Positions 1-5,037 of a DNA stretch of 5,037 nucleotides are shown here, one piece after another. The position numbers and the translations under genes are program-made. Source of the DNA: Bacteroidales bacterium (GTDB lineage: Bacteria > Bacteroidota > Bacteroidia > Bacteroidales > 4484-276). The stretch covers positions 1 to 5,037 of the forward strand of contig JAOZRY010000296.1 of the NCBI GenBank assembly GCA_029939965.1. Reading direction: 5' to 3'. The notes under the pieces were generated by a model. The model was not told the origin of the DNA and searched no databases. It saw only the letters and a list, made by a program, of their open reading frames with translations. The first letter of the stretch is position 1. Each line of letters starts with the position of its first letter.

Positions 1-30
1 ATAAATCATAAATTGAATTAGCCCCTTCCA

Positions 31-1908
31 TTAATAATCCAAATATTCCTGGTAAACAACCTGAAGGAAAGACTTTCCACGCTTTTCGATATTTGTATCG
101 AGAGCGGTACCGGGATTTGTCCAGCGATGTTTTTTTAAATCATTATCATAACAAAAACCGCCTTCAGGCTCGATCCAGATCAGGCCGTTATCGAAGCCGA
201 AATATTTGTAAGACGGGGCATTGGGATTGAATAAATTTCGACTCCAGCGAAACGCCGAAGCATCCAAATTTAATTGCGAAAGTACCGTAGCCGGAATATC
301 GGTTTGTGATGCTGATTGATGTCGGCGTGTATTTTTGAACGATGGATTAATAACATTACCCACCCACAACATAGGTATGTGATGATATTTTTTGGTATGG
401 TACGGATGGTTGCGATATGAGCTATGGCTATGGTCGGCAATTATAATGAAAAGCGTATTGGCATACCAGGAAGTGGTTTTTGCTTTTCTAAAAAATTCGC
501 CTAATGATCTGTCGGTGTAGTATGCCGAGTTTATATAACCTTTTTCATATCCTCCCCAATCCAGCACATCTTCCATGGGCTGATCGTACGGAGAGTGGGT
601 ACTTAAAGTGAATAGTGCAGCGAAAAACGGTTCTGTTTCTTTATTCAAATCCCTGTAAAGGCGATCGAGTGTATATTCATCGTGAACTCCAAGCTTACCC
701 CGGAACAGATCATCATCAAAGTCTTTTTCTTCAAAAATTTTATTAAACCCATTGTTATAAATATAGCTTTTAATGTTGCCATAAATCAACTGGCCTCCAA
801 AATAGAATGAAGTACTGTACCCGAAATCGTTAAGGTTGCGAACAAGACTTGGTAGCTGCGAGGCCTTATCGGGCTGAACCGTGATGGAAGTAATTGGGTG
901 GGCAGGAAAACCGCTGAAAATAGAAGCCATGGCTTGCTCCGAACGTGATCCGCTCGATAAAACATTATCAAAAAGAATCCCCTCTTTTTCAAGTTTCCTG
1001 AATTCCGGTGTTATGCCGGGCACACCCCCAAGCGATTCGATCAGGTCGGCCGACCAGCTTTCCATTAGCAGTAGTACAATATTGGGTTTTGGTATTGTAA
1101 TAATGTTGATGGTGGTATCTTTTTCGATGGAAAATATTTCCGCAACGGTTTTCTCTGCTTCTCTTTCTGGATAATACAAAAACGGGTTTTGGTTGAGGTT
1201 TTTAAAATTCTCGAACACGCTTACATATAAATTAAAGGCATTATTTGTGGCTGTAAGGTTGAGTATGTTTTTATTTGAGAAATAGGATTGACTTTGATTA
1301 ATTGGAATTTGCTGAAATCCACCTCTAATACCCAGCAAAAGTAGGGGAGGGGTAAGGAGGAAGAAAATCAGGGAATAAATCCATGATGTTTTTTTGTTCG
1401 TTAGATTGATGAAAAAATAGCGGTTGTATAGCGAGATAAAAAAAACTGTGAGGCTAATGACTATTATTAAAAGGATAATAAAAGTTGAGGTTTCGGTAGT
1501 TTGAAATACTTCGGACGGATGTTGGAGATATTTTACGGCTTTTGCATTAAGCTTGGTTTTCCATTCGGGGTAAAGGCCAATTTCTCCGGCAGTAATCTGT
1601 AAATAAAAAAAGGTAAGTATGGAGGTGTAAATTTTTAAAATTGTACCCGGAAATTTGTATCCGTTAAACGACTGAAACAACCAGATAAAAAATGGGATTA
1701 AGAGGAAATAGCAACAAGTTGCAAAGTCAAGTTTTAATGCATGGTAAAATACTTGTGCTTTTTCCGCCAAACTTATTTCCTGAATGCTGAAAAGTTGATA
1801 GTGGTACACCATAAACAGAAGGCGTGCTGAGGCAAATAATACCATCCAGTAAACAACCTGGATGAGAAATGCGGATATGTATTTTTTTTGATTAATCTTT
1901 TTGCCCAT
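31..1908 (-). CDS. LtaS/MdoB-like phosphoglycerol (or phosphoethanolamine) transferase, inner membrane
   Basis: Full-length member of the LTA synthase/sulfatase (alkaline phosphatase-fold) family, 625 residues from the ATG at 1908. Five hydrophobic segments are visible (about residues 12-33, 55-79, 88-110, 142-162, 175-194), followed by a linker and a periplasmic sulfatase domain (about 273-560). Family motifs in order: NIVLLLMESWS with the metal-ligand Glu283; GSRSE with Ser323 at the nucleophile position; GFPAHP; LSTHSPY (about 435-441); ADHSH with Asp492/His493; HIPMLW; TDIPATVL. Family members move phosphoglycerol or similar head groups from lipids to a polymer or glycan outside the membrane. 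Gram-negative Bacteroidota make no classical lipoteichoic acid, so the acceptor here is unknown. An in-frame TTG lies immediately upstream (1911-1909), but ATG is preferred. The ATG overlaps the stop of the preceding small gene (TGATG), suggesting translational coupling. It ends with TAA at 33-31. The family call is firm; the substrate is not. Confidence 0.93.
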   Translation of the reverse strand: MGKKINQKKYISAFLIQVVYWMVLFASARLLFMVYHYQLFSIQEISLAEKAQVFYHALKLDFATCCYFLLIPFFIWLFQSFNGYKFPGTILKIYTSILTFFYLQITAGEIGLYPEWKTKLNAKAVKYLQHPSEVFQTTETSTFIILLIIVISLTVFFISLYNRYFFINLTNKKTSWIYSLIFFLLTPPLLLLGIRGGFQQIPINQSQSYFSNKNILNLTATNNAFNLYVSVFENFKNLNQNPFLYYPEREAEKTVAEIFSIEKDTTINIITIPKPNIVLLLMESWSADLIESLGGVPGITPEFRKLEKEGILFDNVLSSGSRSEQAMASIFSGFPAHPITSITVQPDKASQLPSLVRNLNDFGYSTSFYFGGQLIYGNIKSYIYNNGFNKIFEEKDFDDDLFRGKLGVHDEYTLDRLYRDLNKETEPFFAALFTLSTHSPYDQPMEDVLDWGGYEKGYINSAYYTDRSLGEFFRKAKTTSWYANTLFIIIADHSHSSYRNHPYHTKKYHHIPMLWVGNVINPSFKNTRRHQSASQTDIPATVLSQLNLDASAFRWSRNLFNPNAPSYKYFGFDNGLIWIEPEGGFCYDNDLKKHRWTNPGTALDTNIEKRGKSFLQVVYQEYLDY

Positions 1909-2042
1909 CAATTTTGTTTTTGAGTGCCCAAAACAAATTTGTCATACAAAAAAAGTAAAACCACTGTCATAAAACCAATACTTGCAAATACTATCCAGAA
2001 TGCTCTTGGGTAATTTTTAAATACAGATTGTTTTTTACTCAT
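1908..2042 (-). CDS. Small single-span membrane protein, 44 residues, unknown function
   Basis: An ATG at 2042 opens a 44-codon frame ending in TGA at 1910-1908. The product has a basic N-terminus (MSKKQSVFKNYPR), one hydrophobic span at about residues 14-33 (from AFWIVFASIGF) and a short tail, DKFVLGTQKQN. The positive-inside rule puts the N-terminus in the cytoplasm. The case for a real gene is positional: it fills the space between two co-directional genes, starts 40 nt after the TPR gene stop, and its stop shares one base with the ATG of the transferase gene. I do not recognise the family. The basic-tail, Trp-containing span loosely resembles the N-terminal anchor of Bacteroidota class A penicillin-binding proteins, but nothing catalytic follows. 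It could be a small partner of the transferase or the TPR protein; that is inference. Confidence 0.72.
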   Translation of the reverse strand: MSKKQSVFKNYPRAFWIVFASIGFMTVVLLFLYDKFVLGTQKQN

Positions 2043-2082
2043 TTCCGTTGATTTTTATTGCTTTGGGCTTGTTTTGATGGAC

Positions 2083-3522
2083 TTATGGTTTAATGATTTT
2101 CCTGTAAAATTTCTTCCTGATCTGTTGTCGGTTTAGCAAAAACGCCAAAAGTAAAAAGATTAATACTATAAGACCCGAAATAATAAAAATTGAAAAATAG
2201 CCAATAAGAATAGAGTTATGGTTTGCCGTAATGGTCGGCAGGTTGTTGTTTAACGTTTCCGCTTGTTCTTTATTTACGGTTTCAACAGCGTTTAGTTCTG
2301 AGTCGCTGAAATCAATATCAAAAGATTTTTTGAGTTCAACATATTTTTCCAGATATTTGGTTACACTGTCTTCAATATTTAAGCTACCGTATGTATGTAT
2401 TAAATTCCTGTAATTTTCTGAAATGTCAAGTTTTAAATCGTATTGTGTAGCTATCTCAAGGCTTTTACGAAAATAACTCAGTGCATTTTTATAACTACCC
2501 TGACAACGAAGGTTTTCGCCAATAAAAATTAAGTTTGTGGCCACCCCATCCATATCCCCCATTTCCTGTTCAATTTGCAAACTTTGAATATATATTTCGT
2601 TGGCGCGTTGTGGGTTTCCTTCCATTTCGTAAACTTTGCCTATTAAGCTAAGTGTATTGGCTTTTGCAGAATTAAGATGTAACGAATCCCGGATGTATAA
2701 TGATTCGAACAAAACATCAAGAGCTTTTTTGCTGTCATTTATCTGAATATAAACCAATCCCATATTTTTCAGGATTGTTGCTTTAATGGATGATAGATTT
2801 AAGCTGTCGGAAATTCGTAGTGCCTCGTTATATTTTTTAAGAGCCGACACAAATTCATTTTGTGTTTCGTGCAATGCCCCAATATTGTTTAGTAAACGAA
2901 TCTCAATAATTGGCCTGTGGAGATACTTATTCAGCAATAGTGCTTCTGAGTAGTAGTGCAAAGCTTTATTGTATTTACCGGCTGTATAATATCCGTTTCC
3001 GAGACTATTCAAACATCGGAGTAGTGAAGCCGTGTCATTCAGGTTGCGTTTTATTTCGGTTGCTTTTTCGAGCCATTCAAATGCAGCATCCATTTTTGAT
3101 AATTTGCGATAGAGAATTCCCAAATTGATATAGGTATCCGAGAATCCTGCGCGATCATTTATTTGCATAAACATAGCTCTCGATTGATGATAGTATATTT
3201 TTGCACTATCGTACCTTTCGGTTAAATGATAAATGGCTCCCATATCGTACAATGCTCTGGCAAGACTTTGCTGTGTGCCTGATTTTCTTGCAATTTCGAG
3301 AGCCTTTGTTGAAATACTGCTCCCCAAAAATATATCAGCATTTCTTATCCCCACAGCATAATTACTTAAAGCCTGAAGTTGCTCAGGGATGGGCTTTCCG
3401 ATGGTAAGCGAATCGAAAATTTGATTCGCTGATTGTCCTTGAATGTTGGAGGTAATCAAGCACATGGATAAAGCACAACAGAAAAAAACAATTATTCGAT
3501 ATGTATTCTTTGCTTTATTCAA
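2083..3522 (-). CDS. Secreted TPR-repeat protein with C-terminal membrane anchor; sensor-like, no output domain
   Basis: The 479-residue product has a signal peptide (residues 1 to about 29: basic n-region, hydrophobic core IIVFFCCALSMCLI, probable cleavage near NIQG/QS). A degenerate helical repeat at about 48-83 precedes eight TPR-type units (about 88-400), then a linker, a membrane span (about 438-463) and a basic 16-residue cytoplasmic tail. The layout matches the periplasmic sensor half of Bacteroidota TPR histidine kinases and TPR-LuxR-type regulators. Here the protein ends right after the span, so no HisKA/HATPase or helix-turn-helix is present. TPRs bind proteins or peptides, so a scaffold or sensor role is likely; no ligand can be inferred. 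The start is the TTG at 3522. Translation in this frame cannot begin before the stop at 3543-3541, and the next Met (residue 20) would destroy the signal peptide. It starts 1 nt after the HHH gene stop, indicating coupled translation. Confidence 0.9.
   Translation of the reverse strand: MNKAKNTYRIIVFFCCALSMCLITSNIQGQSANQIFDSLTIGKPIPEQLQALSNYAVGIRNADIFLGSSISTKALEIARKSGTQQSLARALYDMGAIYHLTERYDSAKIYYHQSRAMFMQINDRAGFSDTYINLGILYRKLSKMDAAFEWLEKATEIKRNLNDTASLLRCLNSLGNGYYTAGKYNKALHYYSEALLLNKYLHRPIIEIRLLNNIGALHETQNEFVSALKKYNEALRISDSLNLSSIKATILKNMGLVYIQINDSKKALDVLFESLYIRDSLHLNSAKANTLSLIGKVYEMEGNPQRANEIYIQSLQIEQEMGDMDGVATNLIFIGENLRCQGSYKNALSYFRKSLEIATQYDLKLDISENYRNLIHTYGSLNIEDSVTKYLEKYVELKKSFDIDFSDSELNAVETVNKEQAETLNNNLPTITANHNSILIGYFSIFIISGLIVLIFLLLAFLLNRQQIRKKFYRKIIKP
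2323..3261 (-). repeat. Eight tandem TPR units with exact 40-residue (120-bp) period
   Basis: Within the TPR protein, the conserved small residue of helix A (as in MGAIY, LGILY, LGNGY, IGALH, MGLVY, IGKVY, IGENL) falls at residues 95, 135, 175, 215, 255, 295 and 335, with Ile375 in the eighth unit. The second-helix Ala/Ser and Tyr/Phe positions keep the same phase. The period is 40 residues with no insertion or deletion, longer than the classical 34-residue TPR and like the 40-residue units of the TPR_12 type. The units are diverged in sequence, so this is an old array rather than a recent DNA duplication. Confidence 0.85.
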
Positions 3523-3523
3523 A

Positions 3524-4642
3524 TCAATAATTAGTTTTATTTATTGATAAATAGGGTTCAATTTTATTATAAAGTTGATCATAAATAAGATCGATCTGTT
3601 TGAGTTCGGCAATGGAATCAAATTTTCCCACAGCATCTTTGTAATTAAATATTGATTTTACCATGTAATATTCCAGATATGGATGATTTAACAAATCATT
3701 AAATCCTGTACTGTTGAGTTCAATTTTTTTGATCATGGAGCGATCAAGGTTTATTTGATCAACAAACTGAACGTAACGATTAGTATCAATTCCAAAAATT
3801 TCGAGAAGTTGCGATTTGTCATAAAATCCTCCAAGTTTACTACGGTAGTTAACTATTTTTTGTGCATAAACCGGTCCGATACCTTTGAGTTTTTGTAGTT
3901 CGTTGGTATCAGCGCCGTTAATTTCGATTATTTCAAAAAATTGAGATTTTTTATTTGGTTTGATTGTATAAATTGAATCTGTGGACGGAAGCAAGATGTG
4001 TTTTTCCAGTTGTGCGTAATCCAGATCAGATATACAGTAAATTTTCTTAAAATCACTTTTCTTCCTAAAAAAACCACCTGCATTTCTGTATTTGATGATT
4101 TGCTTAACCTGTTTTTGATTAAGTCCGAGTTTTCGCAGCAGGCTGCTATCCGCCTTATTGGGATCGAAAGGTACAGGGCTTAGTGTTAGTGCTGAAGTCT
4201 CTTTTGATTGAGTTAGAATTTTTTTGCTGATGATAATATAGGGTTCGAGTTGATTGTATTCCTCTTTGCTAATAGAATAAATCCGGCCAACATCCTCTTT
4301 TTTGTAAAATTCTCCACCGGCGTTCCTGTATTTAATAATCATCTTAGCCTGATGCTCTGACAAACCCATTTCCCGAAGTTTAAGCAGAGATATTGTGTTT
4401 GGATCAAAAGGGTATGGTGCCAGTGAGTCTTTTGTTGGCTCCTTACTAATGGAAGATGTAAACAATTTAACCTCATCACCAAAAGTATTGTCTTGTGTGG
4501 GATTTATGGTTAAAAAATAGGGAAGCGAAAATTGTGTTACAAGCAAGATAATTAAAAGCACTACAAGGATTATAAAACCATATCGCTGTGCCCTAGTAAA
4601 ATAAAAATAATTTCTCGCCTTTTCAAATGAATTTGGTGACAC
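3524..4642 (-). CDS. Membrane-anchored multi-HHH protein (ComEA-related helix-hairpin-helix domains)
   Basis: The 372-residue product has a basic N-terminus containing NYFYFTRAQRYGF, one membrane span (about 22-44), an acidic linker, and four helix-hairpin-helix units at about residues 77-138, 157-218, 238-298 and 306-366. Units 1 and 2 share FDPN and IIKYRNAGG. Unit 3 has the canonical hairpin LKGIGPVYAQKIVNYR. Unit 4 has lost the Gly-rich hairpin. The positive-inside rule puts the HHH part in the periplasm, as in ComEA, the DNA receptor of natural transformation. ComEA is much shorter with a single HHH region, so this is the longer Bacteroidota type, whose role is not established; DNA binding is inferred from the fold. 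Start: GTG at 4642, the only usual start codon between the in-frame stop at 4672-4670 and the conserved N-terminal segment. It is the first gene of the putative operon; its TGA (3526-3524) lies 1 nt before the TPR gene. Confidence 0.9.
   Translation of the reverse strand: MSPNSFEKARNYFYFTRAQRYGFIILVVLLIILLVTQFSLPYFLTINPTQDNTFGDEVKLFTSSISKEPTKDSLAPYPFDPNTISLLKLREMGLSEHQAKMIIKYRNAGGEFYKKEDVGRIYSISKEEYNQLEPYIIISKKILTQSKETSALTLSPVPFDPNKADSSLLRKLGLNQKQVKQIIKYRNAGGFFRKKSDFKKIYCISDLDYAQLEKHILLPSTDSIYTIKPNKKSQFFEIIEINGADTNELQKLKGIGPVYAQKIVNYRSKLGGFYDKSQLLEIFGIDTNRYVQFVDQINLDRSMIKKIELNSTGFNDLLNHPYLEYYMVKSIFNYKDAVGKFDSIAELKQIDLIYDQLYNKIEPYLSINKTNY
3545..4414 (-). repeat. Four diverged helix-hairpin-helix units
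   Basis: Four units of about 60 residues lie in the HHH protein, with starts about 80, 81 and 68 residues apart. Each has the pattern hydrophobic-x-N-(polar) / short helix / hairpin / (K/N)YR-x-x-(G)GxF / helix ending in a hydrophobic segment. Only unit 3 keeps GIGPxxA. Units 1 and 2 have MGLSEHQA and LGLNQKQV, and unit 4 has NHPYLEYY. Units 1 and 2 are the closest pair. Confidence 0.8.
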
Positions 4643-4656
4643 AACTTTTTTTCTGA

Positions 4657-4664
4657 CAAAAATA
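4657..4664 (-). promoter_or_regulatory. Candidate Bacteroidota -7 element (TATTTTTG) for the four-gene unit
   Basis: The minus strand reads TATTTTTG, a full match to the TAnnTTTG -7 consensus used by the Bacteroidota primary sigma factor. It lies 14 nt before the GTG of the HHH gene. No good TTTG -33 element sits at the expected distance; that stretch is only T-rich. Transcription from here would leave a leader of roughly 5-10 nt. A chance match is possible in such AT-rich sequence. Confidence 0.4.
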
Positions 4665-4764
4665 AGAAATTATATCATAAAAAATGATTTGAGACAGCGT
4701 TTGGCTATATTTATTGCTTTCAGCGTTGAATAACCCCACTTACCACCTATCAGCAGAAAACATT

Positions 4765-4810
4765 ACCACTCCTCTGTAATAGCAGTAAAATCAAGTATTA
4801 CAGAAGTGGT
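4765..4810. terminator. Strong imperfect inverted repeat, possible terminator
   Basis: The left arm (4765-4781) pairs with the right arm (4796-4810) over 15 base pairs, interrupted only by a two-base CC bulge at 4771-4772, with a 14-nt loop. A T-G wobble extends the base. On the plus strand the stem is followed by GTTTTTGG; on the minus strand it is followed by AATGTTTT. The U-runs are short and the stem is only moderately GC-rich. Because it lies upstream of the HHH gene promoter, its likeliest job is to stop minus-strand transcription from a gene beyond 5037, or to act in both directions. A protein-binding site is an alternative. Confidence 0.4.
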
Positions 4811-5037
4811 GTTTTTGGCCTGTTCAGATGATGACCTTTGGTTTTGATATAGGATTTCTTGCAACATCAACACCTATCGAGCAATGATGAGCTGGAGGGC
4901 TGTTTCCCCCCTTTTTTTCTTTTTGTTGTTTGCCTCATTATCAACATTATTGTAATAAAAAAGGCACCAATAAATTGACGCTTTGTAACAACCATCGATC
5001 AAAGAATCGCTATCGGTTGTCTCCCCCTAATACGTTT

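Larger units (their letters stand above)
4643..5037. other. Intergenic region upstream of the operon, no convincing gene
   Basis: About 395 bases without a supportable coding region. From left to right it holds the candidate -7 element, the long inverted repeat at 4765-4810, and a C6-T7 pyrimidine run at 4906-4918 preceded by a weak GGAGGG/CCCCCC hairpin. It also has short inverted repeats TGCCT/AGGCA (4931-4935, 4962-4966), CTTTG/CAAAG (4981-4985, 5000-5004) and ACAACC/GGTTGT (4988-4993, 5015-5020). The only open frames are very short: a 42-codon minus-strand frame at 4867-4995, a 34-codon minus-strand frame nearby and a 19-codon plus-strand frame at 4828-4887. None has family resemblance I can defend. 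The neighbouring gene to the right is outside the window. Confidence 0.7.

Noticed and set aside
1..9. ATG at 9-7 on the minus strand, 21 nt past the transferase stop, possibly the start of a fifth gene.
   Set aside because: Only three codons are inside the window, so a gene cannot be supported.
786..992. 68-codon minus-strand frame inside the transferase gene.
   Set aside because: It overlaps, out of frame, the region encoding the catalytic motifs of the LtaS-like enzyme and has no independent support.
881..1174. 97-codon plus-strand frame opposite the transferase gene.
   Set aside because: It lies wholly within the antisense of the well-supported sulfatase domain, has no recognisable domain and no promoter-like context. 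The other plus-strand frames opposite the TPR and HHH genes are rejected for the same reason.
1882..1889. Run of eight A on the coding strand near codons 7-9 of the transferase gene, a possible slippage or phase-variation tract.
   Set aside because: Runs of this length are common in AT-rich genomes and the frame is intact. Nothing else suggests variation.
4828..4887. Plus-strand 19-codon frame beginning MMTFGFDIGF, reminiscent of the RuvC-I start of Cas9-type proteins (GxDIG).
   Set aside because: The resemblance ends after five residues: the expected small residue, Gly and Trp that follow are absent and two TGA stops come next. No repeats, other cas genes or continuing frame are in the window, so it is most likely chance.
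4894..4918. GGAGGG, six-base loop, C6 then T7 on the plus strand, like a terminator.
   Set aside because: The stem is only three plus two pairs around an A-C mismatch, and no plus-strand gene lies to its left. It is too weak to call.
4931..5020. Several short inverted repeats (TGCCT/AGGCA, CTTTG/CAAAG, ACAACC/GGTTGT) considered as IS ends or attachment sites.
   Set aside because: Arms are only five or six bases, with no flanking target duplication and no transposase or integrase frame nearby.

Overview
The window looks like chromosome from a low-GC member of the Bacteroidota, probably class Bacteroidia. The reasons are the family types (a membrane-anchored protein with several helix-hairpin-helix units, a TPR protein ending in a membrane segment, an LtaS-like sulfatase-fold enzyme), the absence of Shine-Dalgarno sequences before all four starts, A/T-rich upstream regions, and a TAnnTTTG-type -7 element before the first gene. 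The genus cannot be fixed from this sequence alone.

All convincing genes lie on the minus strand and read right to left as one tightly packed unit. The order of transcription is: a helix-hairpin-helix (HHH) membrane protein (3524-4642, GTG start); 1 nt later, a secreted TPR protein with a C-terminal membrane anchor (2083-3522, TTG start); 40 nt later, a 44-residue single-span membrane protein (1908-2042); and, overlapping its stop codon by one base (TGATG), a five-span phosphoglycerol transferase-like enzyme of the LtaS/MdoB family (31-1908). The right end (4643-5037) has no convincing gene. It holds the candidate promoter, a strong imperfect inverted repeat and some simple-sequence runs.

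All four products are predicted to sit in the inner membrane with their main domains on the periplasmic side (the small protein exposes only a short tail). This suggests an envelope-related operon, but no shared pathway can be shown from sequence. The least ordinary items are the small overlapping gene, the TPR protein that resembles sensor kinases or regulators but stops 16 residues after its membrane span, and a Ser in place of the usual Thr nucleophile in the LtaS-like enzyme. I see no CRISPR array, tRNA, rRNA, insertion sequence or prophage feature, and no clear evidence of a wholly new system.
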